Shown here: one piece after another, positions 38,264 to 50,197 of the stretch
How the letters are laid out: every line of letters starts with the position of its first letter
How positions within the stretch are numbered: the stretch's first letter is position 1
NCBI GenBank assembly: GCA_013399875.1
Contig: VXAZ01009403.1
Span: 118,138-182,137, forward strand
Direction of reading: 5' to 3'
Length of the DNA stretch: 64,000 bases
From: Gymnorhina tibicen
Lineage: Eukaryota; Chordata; Aves; Passeriformes; Artamidae
Notes under the pieces: generated by a model
Databases searched by the model: none
Told to the model about the DNA's origin: nothing
The model's input: the letters and a program-made list of their open reading frames with translations, nothing else
Program-made: the position numbers and the translations under genes

Positions 38264-38772
38264 TGTACTAGTTTGAAAACAAACCAGTGGGGGATTGCAA
38301 GTCAGAATTATAATGTAATAGGAAAATTAAAAATAAATGCAATAGTACAAGAACACTGACAGAGTCAGGATACAACCTGACACCCTGTTAGTCAGGGTGG
38401 TGGTAGCAGTCCAGATAAAGTGGTCCTGTCAAAGCGGTGAGTGTGTAGAAGGGTCTGGTTTTTCACCTGAAGGTCCAATGGTAGCTCTTATCCTCTGGGA
38501 ATCCAGTAGGTAAGGGCTGCTTGTGCTGTTCCAAACCCCAGATCATATCCAGGTGGGAATGCTTGGTTCCTCCCCCTGGGCGGAGCATCTCACAATGGGA
38601 TGATGTAATTCTATGAGTCCTGCGGTGGGTCCTTGATTGCCCATTAACAGAGATAGCCCCCGGAGGGAGTTATCAGGGGTGAGTCATGGTGGGAGATAAC
38701 GAGTAGTGCCCCACCTGCTTTAACAGCTTGTGAAGATGATAATAGAATACTTGCTTTTCATTACATCTTACA
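38264..38772 (-). mobile_element. ERVL-type solo LTR
   Basis: I recognise a common avian ERVL-class LTR. Its landmarks, as read on the plus strand, are GGATACAACCTGACACC, GGTGGTAGCAGTCCAG, GTCCTGTCAAAGCGG, CTGGGCGGAGCATCTCAC, GGGATGATGTAATTCTATG, TTGCCCATTAACAGAG and CCGGAGGGAGTTATCAGGG. The minus-strand reading gives TGTAAGATG...TAGTACA ends and is the orientation I infer, less certain than the family. No internal coding region adjoins. The target duplication is not clear, so ends may be off by some bases. Confidence 0.82.
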
Positions 38773-41700
38773 TTGTAACCTAGGACACTGTGGCTCTTTG
38801 AAAATTACTTCAATGTTATGTGCCTCAATTTTTGCAAACAAATTGATTTTGCAACAAAATCTGTAGGAAGCACATGGTTACTCATCTCAAAGGACTGCTA
38901 AAACTTAGTTTATCAATAGCTGTGAAGCACTATGTACTCCCAGATAGAAAATAAACATATTTTAGAAGATTAAATGTAATACTTTTGGAATCCTTCAGAG
39001 GTTTTAAAACCTCTATTCCATCCACTCGGAACATCAACTCCAACCTACACAAAACAGTCCCTAACATATCCCGCAGTCTTTTCATGAAAGCCATGGCAAG
39101 TCCAAGCACCTTTGTTCGATACTGTGTTCGGAAAATATTCAGAGTGAAATCCTATCCCTGCCAAAGTGAGTGGCTAGGGTTTTGTTTCCAATCTAGATTT
39201 AGAGTCTCCAGACAATAAAATGCTGCTTATGTCCTTTGGAATAATATTCCAATGGCTTATTGCCCTTACGGCTAAAAGTCTTGGGAGACGGCATTTCCCA
39301 AAGGAGTCTACCCATCCTTAGATTTGATTTGAACTATGTCTTCTGCCTTTTAATTGAATATTAAATACATTCAGAAATGCATTTAATACCATCTTGTGGC
39401 TGCTGGCTTTTTAAAAAACAATAACGTAACTATTTTCTAATAATCTGAAAGCATATTGCCTTTCCAAACATCTTGATTTATACACAGGAAAGAGCTCAGG
39501 CAATGGAAAAAAGAGAACATTCTCATTCAGAGAACTATTAAAGTGTTTTTCAAAGGCTGATACTGAGAAAGTAGAGGCAGTGGAAAAATGAAAAAAGAGT
39601 TTATTAGGGGATATATATCCCTTCTGTACAATATAATTCTTGAGCAGAAGAAAGTACATAGCAAGTGTTTCACTCTTATCAAAAGAAAATGAAGTCTGGA
39701 TGCATGGTTTCACATCCAGTAAGATAACACTAGTATTAGGTCAGCAAGCAGTATAGGAATATAATTTTTTTCCCTTTCATACAACTGGATTGCAATTTCG
39801 GCTACAGGCATGTGGAGACAAGGCAAGGAAAGAAATCTTATAACTTCAGATGTTATCACTTTGATCTCCTCAAATGATCCTGGATTTTAATGACAATAGG
39901 TGATTGAAGTTACAATGTTTTAGTTAAATGCCTGGATTATTATGCTGTAGGAATTCCAGTCAGCCATAGCTGCATTGCTGCTGTGAGCAAAGCTGCAGTG
40001 AATTTCTTTCCCTCTTCACAAGCTGAACTAGAACAACCTATATCTCCATGCTATAGAACTGAGGTCACAACAATAATGTGGCACTAAAATTTTCTTTAAA
40101 CCATAGAAATTATATCCCAACCAGCCTGAGGACTAGATCAGATCTTCAGGGGATGTTGCTCCCTTTTATGGTTCTGTTGCATCTGTGGTGTATGATCCAC
40201 ATCTTCCCACCTGTTCTGAGTTCAGATCCTTAGAGAAAAGGAAAGGGAATGAAACCCGTAGTGTTTACATTGCTCAGGATGGACACTGCCTAGAGTAAAC
40301 TCCTTGTTAATCACACGGCCTACAAAAGGGACACTAAGAAATGAGGCTGGCAGCTAGTGAAAAAAGGTCAAGAAGTCTTGCAGCTTGCCTCCTGTCCAGG
40401 AGAACCATATACAGGATAGACAGTTCATCCTCATGAGGAGAAGGAAGCTCGTGGCCATGCAGAAAGGAGGTCACTCACGCTGCCAAGAGGTAGTCTCAAC
40501 AGGAGGGCTCATCCACTCTCTCTTCTCTGCCTGCATCCCTGAGGTGTTCTCAGGCCAAACTCTCAAAGTCGTGTTTTATAGCTCAGTACAATTGTTCAAG
40601 TTGGTATGGCTTCGTGTTTAACGATTTCCATTTAATGGAAGTCAGGAAAAGTTAAATGTCTGGTTACAGTGCTGTACCCGTGTCTCTTAAGCAATGAAAG
40701 AAGCATGGACAATTTGGTTCAGCAAATGCTAAAACATGCTGGATCCATATGGATTTTACTGGTATATTTTAAATCATTCAACAGAAAATGCAGTTCTCCT
40801 GTCTAAATACATGTCTCAGCCCCTTTGAATCCAGTAGTAGGTCTCAAGAAAGTTTTGCTGATGCTGTGATTTCAAAGGTGAACGTGACTCTAACTCCTGC
40901 CCCAATTATCAGCCAGTTTCTTTAATAATTAAAAATTCTTGCTAAAATCCTGACCTTAGAGATTAATGAAATGATCCTTTATAGCCTTTCCAAGTTAGGC
41001 CGATTAAACACAGATTTGGCACAGACAACCTGAGAAACTTCAGTAGCGTTATTCATTTAGCTAACAGAGTTACCTCCCCTGCTGACGCACTCCCAATTAA
41101 TGCCAAGAAAGGCATCTGATCCGGTGGAAGGGGACCGCTTGTTCCGTGCTCTCTATTACTTTGGATTTGGTCCCAATTTAATGATAACATCACTGTGTTT
41201 TTCTTGAGAATTGTAATTATTTTATGGAAGTGGGTAGCATTCTGTCCAGCTCACAAGCCTGCCCAAGAGGACAGCAGGCCCCAAGCCTGGACTGCAGCAG
41301 GTGTTTTGGAGGGACACATTCCTTAGCTCCCCCAAAAGCACCTGAAGAAAGGCTTGTTTGGCGTGGCAGTGGGTGATTAATTTATACCCTGCAGCACAAA
41401 AATACCAGAGCTGAAGTACTTTATAATTACAGCTGACAGTCCTACTTGTATCTGTACATCAGCTTTTCCAGACCTAGGCTCTGCTGCAACCAAGCAGAGC
41501 CAGCTTAGCTTAACTCTGCCTGGAAGCAGCTCCGATTAAACTGATGCAACTGTACGCACACTGATGGATTTAAAATTAGTTTCTTGTTACACTGGTGTTT
41601 ATGAATGCCAGCTGAGTCACTGCAGGCTGAATTTAAACCAGTTTACCAAAGTTCATACCCAAAATTAGTGGGATTTATCCAAACCGGTTTAAAACTCAGC

Positions 41701-41909
41701 TGCAGGGGTGGCACTGGCTGAGCAAGTTGTGCTGCAAGGCTGCCAGCGAGGAGAGCCATGCTGAAGGATGGGGGATGCTCTGGCCACAGCCCAGCTGCCC
41801 GTTGCCTCTGACATATCCCCAGGGCTGGAGGTAACATGGTTGATGGCTGTGCCTGTCCCTGGGAGGAGGAGGAGAGCAGGAGGTCTGATCCCAGGAGGAG
41901 TTGAAGAAA
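38773..41909. other. Unique non-coding DNA
   Basis: No repeat family recognised. It contains the exon candidate at 38999-39165. 40900-41240 is complex sequence with CpGs kept in an AT-rich setting, a possible conserved element. Confidence 0.45.
38999..39165 (+). other. Candidate coding exon (unidentified)
   Basis: An acceptor-like TTTGGAATCCTTCAG precedes 167 bp with no stop (1 + 55 codons + 1), ending TGCCAAA before GTGAGT, a strong donor core. The predicted segment is basic (for example FVRYCVRKIFRVKS) and contains four CpGs in otherwise CpG-poor DNA. No family is recognised. The last 30 bp resemble a GTGAAATCCT phrase found in old amniote repeats, so a decayed repeat is an equally good explanation. 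Confidence 0.18.
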
Positions 41910-42054
41910 TAGAATCATAGAAATATTTAGGTTGGAGAAGACCTCTAAGATCATCGAGTCCAACAGCTAACCCAGCACTGCCGAGTTCACCCATAAACCA
42001 TGTCCTTAAGTGCCACATCCACATGGCTTTTAAATACCTTCAGGGATAGGGACT
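41910..42054 (-). mobile_element. CR1 LINE 3' fragment
   Basis: TAGAATCATAGAAATATTTAG, then GGTTGGAGAAGACCTCTAAG, ATCATCGAGTCCAACAG, CCAGCACTGCCGAGTTCACC and AAGTGCCACATCCACATGG: a CR1 3' end read on the opposite strand. It is 5'-truncated in CAGGGATAGGGACTC. Confidence 0.92.
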
Positions 42055-43077
42055 CTTACTGGAGTCCTACCAATCAGTACCAGCTGGGAACTTGTCCCAG
42101 CACAGAGCTAAGATATTATTCCCCTTGCCCAAACATCAACGTAAGACCAGCAGATAAAAGCTATACCTCTTGGACTATTTCAGACAGTTTTTCCAACCAA
42201 ACCTTAATGACTCTTTTTCAGGATCCAGCCCAAACTGGAGAAGGGAGAGAGATTATCTAACCATGAAAGATTTGACAGTTTCTAGAATATAAGATCATAT
42301 AAAATGATGCCATGCAGAATGAAGTTTGGTTGTTTAAAGTATGTTCTTTCAATTCTGGAGGCTTTGTGTAAGATCCATAAAGAGAGGCTGAGAGGCGCCT
42401 CCCAAGCCCCAGGCAGAGAGGAGAGTTGGGGCGGATGCTGTGGGGCACACGAGGTCTCCCATGGCAGGGAAGAGTGGAGGTTTCCAACTCCTGGAAAAGG
42501 CAGGGGACTGTGCCTCCATCCAGAAGCCTGCAAGGAGTGTGAGTGCCCCGTGGCAGGTGGGGACAGAAAGCTGTGCCCAGGGAGGCATCCCAGACTCATG
42601 GCAGCACCAGGAGGAGGCTCTGAGGCATGGCAGAGAGAGATCCCCCTTCCCACAGGGACAGACGCCCCTGTCTCCCAGCCTGGCCTGCTGATGGGGGCCT
42701 GGGCAGATCCTGGGACCAACTGCTCCACACAGTCACCTCTGCCAAGGCCAGATGAGGTCCTGGTGCTTTTCTCCTGGATCCTGCTACTTTGGGGAAGGGG
42801 CTTTAACTGTCTGCACAGCTGTTGTCAGCAAGAGACTTGGCTTTTACAACCACAGATCAAGGCTTTGGGGGCTTCCTGTGGTCAAGCAACCACAGGAAGG
42901 CTTTGGGGGCACCTGAAAGACACCTCACAGTACCTACAAGGAGGAGATGGAGTCAGCTTCCTCACAGGAATGCAGGGGGGGAGGACAAGAGGCATCAGGT
43001 ATACTTTGAAATGAGAGTTTCAGTCTGTGTATAAACAGAAGCTGTTTCTTGTGTTGTGCCTCCCCATGAGGGAGGCA
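42055..43077. other. GC-rich segment with the window's longest open frame
   Basis: 42304-43014 on the plus strand is open for 236 codons. Opposite-strand frames of 148 and 79 codons and a second plus frame of 83 codons overlap it, so stop codons are scarce on both strands because of base composition. The translation has no signal peptide, domain or repeat that I recognise. At 42848-42911 there is a local imperfect duplication with a hairpin. I do not call a gene. Confidence 0.5.
42848..42911. repeat. Imperfect 40-bp duplication with 11-bp hairpin
   Basis: GGCTTTGGGGGC occurs at 42861-42872 and 42899-42910, each preceded by CAACCACAG. Between them CTTCCTGTGGT and ACCACAGGAAG form perfect 11-bp inverted arms around a 6-base loop (42872-42899). 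Confidence 0.85.
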
Positions 43078-43255
43078 GTGGAACAGGTCACCTTGAGTGT
43101 CTGTGCCGTCTCCATCCTCAGAGGGATTTCAAGTCTCAGGTGGTCCAAGCCATGAGCAGCCTGGTCTGGCTCCAGCACTGGCCCTGCTTTGGGCCAGGAG
43201 GTGGACGGGAGACCTCCCGAGGTACCTCCCAGCTGGAATTACACCATCATCCTTT
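43078..43255 (+). mobile_element. CR1 LINE 3' fragment, plus orientation, diverged
   Basis: GGCAGTGGAACAGGTCACC, CAGCCTGGTCTGGCTCCAG, CCCTGCTTTGGGCCAGGAGG and GACCTCCCGAGGTACCTCCC, followed by AGCTGGAATTACACCATCAT, follow the CR1 3'-UTR order with many substitutions. Confidence 0.6.
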
Positions 43256-43711
43256 GATAACCAATAAGTGTTTTTAAACCAAGACAACTTTGCATGTACA
43301 GCACATTATACTTGGCCCTTAGCCTCAATAAGGCCTTGTGGCAGTAAATTATATAAATTATATAGAAAAATCAGTTAACCATAATTTCATTCAGCATTAT
43401 TTTCACCCTGACTTTGATTTAAGGAAGCAAGATATTTTCATTTTTGCAATCCCATGCACTTGAGGCAAACTTTCCAACATATATGCTTAAGTAAGTAACC
43501 TCCTTCTGACAGTGTTGAGCTCTCATCAGCTGTCTCTTGAACAGAAATTATTGCCAACTGAACATTTTGGGAAACTTGATCCTTTGTTTACCAGCCCACA
43601 TAAGACTTTTGGACCCTAATTTTTGGCACATCTTCTTAAGTGTCTCTGCCACAGTAGCTTCTATGTGTTCTGAAAAGGTAAATTCTGTCCTTACGAGAAA
43701 GGTGCATTATT
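43256..43711. other. Unique AT-rich non-coding DNA
   Basis: No recognised feature except a short TAAATTATATAAATTATATAG stretch at about 43346-43366. Confidence 0.5.
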
Positions 43712-43912
43712 ATCATAGAATCATAGAATATGTTGAGTTGGAAGGGACCCACAAGGACCATCAAGTCCTGGCCCTGCACAGGACAATGCCAAGAGTCACA
43801 CTTGTCTCTGAGAGCATCGTCCAAGCGTTTTTTGAACTCTGTCAGGCTGGTGCTGTAACCACCTCACTGGGGAGCCTGTTCCAGTGCCCAGCCATCATAT
43901 CTGTGTTATCAT
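43712..43912 (-). mobile_element. CR1 LINE 3' fragment
   Basis: ATCATAGAATCATAGAAT is an intact terminal repeat. Then come GAGTTGGAAGGGACCCAC, CCTGGCCCTGCACAGGAC, TTTTTTGAACTCTGTCAGG and GGGGAGCCTGTTCCAGTGCC. It is about 200 bp and better preserved than the other CR1 copies here. Confidence 0.95.
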
Positions 43913-45609
43913 CCTCCCAAGATTAAAGAGAGTGGCTGACCCATCAGAAATCTCACAATAAGTGAAAATCGATACTTCAAACACAACCACCCATTTGTTA
44001 GTCATAGATTTCATTAGCAGAGGAGCAAGATCCACCACCCTTATCCAATTAGTTATAAGTTTTGCTAAAATATAAGGGAATAGATATTAAATATGAGCTC
44101 CACTATGTTTATCTAAAACATCAAACTTTGTGTATGTTCTATTTTTAGTCATATCTGTAAAAGAAAAGACCTTTTTTGTTTCCAACTTTTTATTTATATG
44201 TCTGTTTTCTTCTCTTTTTGCAGTAAATTAGTCACTAATTTAATCATCTCTAAGATCCATATGCTCGCCCACACCATCCTGCATATGAGTACAATGAGAT
44301 AAAGATTCTTATTTGCTGCACTGGGGTATAATTAAACTTTCTAAATTTCAATTATTTCAATTTCTTACCATGAGCAATCACATGGCCTCTTGCAATACTA
44401 GGAGATAATGTTTTCATTTTAAATGTTTCAGAATTTTCATCTTTTAGTTTAGCTTCCAGTCTTTGATAACTGGTTTACTTACATCAAATCAGTAATACAC
44501 TCCACTGAAATGGTTTCTTTTGTTTTGGTTTGGGTTTTTTCCCTCCTATGGCCATATTGGCAAGTTTCACAACTGAGGAGTATGACAAATACCATATGTT
44601 CACCTTCAGGCCACTATGTTATTTGCTGGTAACTGCAATTCCTGCTGCTGTAGTTGCTCTGTGAAATTAAGAGTGACTATGACACTTTCCTTCTATTACC
44701 TTAAGTCATCTTATGTATCTAGGCAACTTTCTAGAGTCACTGCTCCATGAAATGAATTGAAATATGTGTAGATTCACAGTTCACATTGATAAAATGCAAG
44801 CAACATATGAATTCTGAACAGAAATGAAAAACATTCTAATTGGAAAGTTGCCTGCAAAAAATTCAATAGTTTTCTGCCTTTATTCATTTGTTTCAGCCTA
44901 TATTGCTTATGAATCTAATGAAATGCTAGGTTAGAGCTCCATTTCAGTATGAAATGACTCAAGGGAATAGAGTAAATGTCCAACTTCATGAACAATATAT
45001 GACAAATCTGTAGAGCAAGTCCTTTGATTAGTTCATCTAGTGGCTTATAACTTTGCTTTTGAATAAACAGGGGTTCTCAGACTGAGGTAGCAGAAAAGTT
45101 TGCTATAAATATTCATGCAAACACGCTTGTCCTAACTCTTGCACAGTTTAATGGAGCTATTCCTCTGCCTTGCTTTGATTAATTGACTTTTTTAATGAGG
45201 TTTGTTCGTTTTTGTTTAAAGTTTCAAAGAAAGAGGGCACAGAAGAACAAATAACCAAACTGCCATTCCCTGAAGACCAAACCAGCTGTCAATAGGAGCT
45301 AAGAGTTCAATAGAAAGGCAGGACTGAGCCTTACATCTCCTAGTTTTTTTTGAGTCCTGCTTCCCACAGGACCACAGAAGAAGGGCTGACTAAGTAAGAG
45401 ATTTCAGTTTTCTTGCTATGTTTAATCTTCTAACAAGTGGTGCCATCCACCCAGATCAAACTTTTCTTTACTCACTTCTAGGCTAGTCCTGGGCCAAAGG
45501 GTTTCATTCCTTGCTCCACTGCCTCTAGAGAAACTCCTGCTGGTTCTCCTCCATCCAGAACACCAGGTTCCTCTTCTTCTCTGATTGCCGAAATCCTCCT
45601 TAGTGCTTT
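43913..45609. other. Unique AT-rich non-coding DNA
   Basis: No repeat family or gene recognised. Confidence 0.5.
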
Positions 45610-45703
45610 GGGCTGACTCTTCCTCCTTATGCTTACATCCTTCATCGGTTGTCATTGGGCTGACTCTTCCTCCTTATGCTTACATCCTTCATCGGTTGTC
45701 ATT
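45610..45703. repeat. Exact 47-bp tandem duplication
   Basis: The unit starting GGGCTGACTCTTCCTCC at 45610 repeats without a mismatch at 45657. Identity implies recent origin, or copying during assembly. Confidence 0.95.
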
Positions 45704-48700
45704 GGCTGCAGCCTCTCACCTGTGGACATGAAGCAGATCTCTAGTTGGCAGCTGCACTGGAAGTTTACAAAACTTTATTAGACACAGTCTCCCAAGTCAG
45801 CAACAGTGCTAATGCTGTAAGGTGAAGAAAGGAGGGGAAAATAGACATCAGATTCCAAGTTAGCAAAAGTGTTATTGCCTTAAGAAAATCACTGGCAGGT
45901 TTAGTGTGGGATCTTGCCAGGACTTTGCAGGAGCAAGGGGAGAGAGCTAAAGATACATAGTTGGATGTAATCTGTATGCTTAAACAGTAATAAATAGTTC
46001 AGTCTGCAGTCATAAGGAGGATTTACAAGGTGTTCTTTCACCCAGTAAGACTTTCCTTAAGGAGGTGGATCTGCTCTTTCTACAATGTGTGAGGAAAATT
46101 AGCACCATAGAACAGAACCTGTAAAGGCGAAAACAAGAGCTGTCTAGGTAGCAACAGAGACTTAAAGAGCTTTAGAGCTGCTTCCCTCCAGGCAGTGTTA
46201 TTTTGGGCTGCCTAGAGATGCCTTCACACCTGTGAGCCCCCTCCTGGAGTAAGCTTTCAGAGAAGCCAGGACAGCTTGTTCTCAAAAGAAAAAGCAGGTG
46301 TTCTCCTTTCATGGAAGTGTCCAAGAAAAAAATCAGTCACTCAGAAGCAGTGGTGGCACCAATTCTTCCTTGTGGCTTTGTTTGCTTCCTCAGGTACTCC
46401 AGCTTCCAGTGAGATGCATGATAATTGCAGATAAAGAGGTCTCAGATGAAGTGGGACTTTTGATGAAATCTAGACTCCTGAATTCACAGTTGTTGTCCTG
46501 AAAACCTCTGGCTTAACTTTTACATATTATTAGTAAAAAACTTGATTAGAGTCCATGTCTAGTTATAGAAATATGTATAGTATATAGAAATTGAGGAAAT
46601 TAAAAAGGATTTGACTACAAACAGTGTTCTTCAATGACAGTAATTTAAAAGTGTGGTAATTTTATTGCTTGGTATTGTCAAAATCCAAAGACACTTTAAT
46701 TTGTGTATTTCAGGACCATCTAGTCCTTGGATCAAGGGGACAGAGCAGGGATTTGAATCTAGATTTCTCTCTTCCCTCTCTCTCAGACATGTCTATGTCC
46801 CTTTAAAGTTGTAAAGGAGGTAGATGAAGTCTTCAAATAAAATTATTTTCTTGTGTTCATTTTGAATACAGAAAATACTGGTAATAGCTGTTTTCTAGCT
46901 AATAAAGCTGAAACCTTGTGAGACCAAGGTGTGAAAAGAAGAGATGTTAGAACAAGCTTCTACAATTAAACAGCAGTGTTTTTAAAAGAAATCTTGGCTG
47001 CTGTTCCACCAAGTATTCTGTGGAAACACAAGAACAGAATGGTCATGTTGTTAATAAAATGCACAGCGTATTTTAGAAGCAGACGTTAGGGTAGCAAATT
47101 TTAGTGCTATCTCTAACAAAGGCTCTGTGGCAACCATGGAAATGATAAAAAAGTTTATCTATGGGCACTATTGAGTAAGAGGATGAAACAGTAATTAAAA
47201 GAAGTTATTAGAAAACATTAGGAACAGGAAGAGATGTAATACTCACAAATCAACACTGATGCTGTAAAAGAAAGTGGTGTTTTCAATCTACTGACACTTT
47301 ATTGTCAAAGCTAGCATAGCCATCTCAAAAGTAAAATAAGCTGAAAAAATTTATTTGGACTTTTAAAAACTACTTTTGTCAAAATTCCTGAAGTGGGGGC
47401 TGTTAGGGAAATTAAGTATCATGAGGTGAGGGGAATTATGATTAGGGAACAGCAAGCCATAGAAAAGCAAGGACTATAGGTGAATACTCGGGTACCATGC
47501 TGGCAAAAGGCCAGCCAAGTGATGACTGCAGAGCTGCACTATGAATGCTGTCAAATACATTTCAAATGATAGAAAAGCTCACCTGAAGCGCAATAGAGTG
47601 TGAAAAACACCTAACAAAGGGAGCTCACAAAGCTAGGTAAACTGGCAGTGGAATGATAGATGGAATATGTCAACAAAAGTGTATCATGGATAATACTGCT
47701 AGTTTAAAAGTGAAAAAAAATCCCTAATACTTAGGGATGGAAAGGGCCAAAGTCCTCTTTATCTGCAGTGATGGTCAAAGTGTGACTGGATGTCTAAATG
47801 AGAATATAAGCAATAATAAAAATAAATCTACATTGTAGATGTAGCATACTTTATTACACATGCATAAGGTTTCTTAAGGCATAATGTGTGGGTGCATGGG
47901 TGGGAGTGCATAAGTACATATATGCATTGACATAAAATATTCACCTATCTACAGAGCTGAATTTTTAGAAGCAATAATATTTAATACGATAATCCTGTGA
48001 TTCAGATGTTCTGTGTAGTCTTGTGGTGTTATATCCCTGAAGTGCTAATGCTTCAGCTATTCTGCCTGTACACATATGCTCATGGAAACATGTACATGCA
48101 AATTTTTGATTTACATATAAAAATATTTTCCCCTGTTTCACTGTTTTTATAACATTTTTCCTGCTTATGGACTCCTTACAGAAATGATTAGAAGCAATGG
48201 AAGTTTTTCATAGGAATATAGACTGAATAGACAGGGACACCTAATTTCACAGAGGAGTTGAAGGAGTGTATGAAAGATATGTGAGATCTGGGTACAGAGA
48301 AAGGTGGTGTGTTTAAGGAGATACTTGATGCACCTAAAATAAAAAAAATCTGAAACATACAAAGGTACTCATATTTATCACTGACAGAGTAAATTTACTA
48401 CCATATGTAGAACTTACTGCCATATGATAACCACTGAGCCCAAGATTCTCCAGCAGTTAGTTGTATCAATGACCAGAACACTGAACCATCAAGTGAAAAA
48501 GAAATTAATGGAGACACATGGAGACAACGAGGCTTAAAATTATAATCCCTGTAACAGCCAGGCTTTCTACAGTGTTTTCAGATCGATTTGATGCATGTGA
48601 AAATACAAGCAAGCACTGGATTGATGAGTAACTTTGATTTGGCAAGGTAATGCCACAGATACCAATTTGTTGCATTCCTGCAACTTAAGATGATCTCACT

Positions 48701-50080
48701 AACTTTGATGAATGCATTTCCATTGCTCTTTGATAGCACAGGGCATATTATATCCCAAAGAGTGATTCTTCAGCCTCCAGTAAACCTCAAAACCTATTGA
48801 TCCATTAAGAATTACAGCCTTTTTTGGTGCCTTAAAGTAGAAGCTGAGCTCTATGCAAGATAGTGTCTTGCAAGACAGCTAACAGTTAGCAATGATGGAG
48901 TAAATTCAGGGTAAGCAGGAATCCTAAGTGCTGTTTTTGTTGCCTTAAAACTGAAAATCATTCAATCTGATCAAAGGCAAGTGAATATCCATTTTAGATT
49001 CCTGAAATAAGTGTTGAGTCATATGATTTCTTTGAATGCAGTTTTTTATTTAGCTTGTCTATAGTTTAGGTCAATTTTAATACTCAAATAGAATCATAAC
49101 GAAGTGAAGTGTTAAGCATAGAATTTTAGACTGAGGCACAAATCTATGAAGGCCATTAAAATATTTGCTATAATGCTATACCAGGAACAGAATTTTTCCC
49201 TGGAAATTTCCCCCTTAGATAAAAAGAAAAATAATGTCTCTATTGTGTGTCTCTATAGCTTTTTGTCATACTAGTTTTGAACACAATTGTTACTAAATTT
49301 GCAAATGTTAAAATGTTAAAACTGGGCATTTACAAGCAGATGCTCTCCACTTATTTATAACACTTGGGTATGAAATAAATCTCTTGAAGTGTCTAACATG
49401 CTCAGGAATTGCAAGCTGCAAAAATGGAGGGAAGTTCTCTGGCCAGACAGGCCTTTCTAACTAATTAATTTTTGTTCTCATTTTGTTATGTTAAATTATG
49501 TTCTCATTTTGTTTGTGTTAAAACTGTAATCCTGGCTGGCTGACTTAGGGGTGGTTACCTCTGTCCAGCATGTCTGATTAAGTGACTTGATGCTCCTCTG
49601 CCTGGTCAGTATGGAGACTGACAGTGCCTGCTTCCTCCTATGTGAACAGTCCTTAGGACCAGGTAAGCCTGGCAGGGACAGCTTTCATGGTGGTACCATG
49701 GGCTGGTAGTGAGGGAAATGCTTGGGAGAGGGCTGGTGGCTGTGATCCAATGGCCCACCTTTGTGTGGTGGGGTTGTTGGCTTTTCTTCCCTTGTCCGCT
49801 AATGAACTTGCTGGGCAGTTTTGTCTGTAGCTGCCTAAAGAAATGAGAGACAAAGCTGGTGAAAGTTAGTGGCCTAGTAGAGGACAAAGAGCTTGCAAGT
49901 ATCTCCATATAACCAAAAACCCGGTGTTTCTGGTTTGGGGTTTTATTTCCGTTTCAGTAGAAAATACGCTATCTTCTCAGGGAAAACTAAAATTGGAACT
50001 TAAGTTTAGACACTGAAGTCAAACAGCTGCGCTTCAAAGATACACAAGAAAACAGCCTGCATTTTCTCACTGCTCATGAG
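45704..50080. other. Unique AT-rich non-coding DNA
   Basis: No gene recognised. At 49472-49515 a GTTCTCATTTTGTT phrase is duplicated about 28 bp apart. Open frames are few and short. Confidence 0.5.
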
Positions 50081-50197
50081 ACTTCCTCTTCCTTTCCCTT
50101 TCATTTTCCCTTTCCTTTTCCCTTTCCTTTTCCCTTTCATTTTCCCTTTCCTTTTCCCTTTCCTTTTCCCTTTCACTTTCCCTTTCCTTTTCCTTCC
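50081..50197. repeat. Polypyrimidine minisatellite, 12-bp unit in 36-bp blocks
   Basis: Units of CCCTTTCCTTTT run for about 115 bp with no purine except an A in every third unit. The TTTCATTTT variant occurs at 50102 and 50138, with a TTTCACTTT variant at 50174, exactly 36 bp apart. This gives a higher-order period of three units. The minus-strand Lys/Gly-rich open frame across it is a by-product. Confidence 0.95.

Noticed and set aside
45422..45655. Charged minus-strand frame overlapping the 47-bp duplication, possibly retroviral leader
   Set aside because: No LTR ends, primer-binding site or retroviral domain could be recognised around it.
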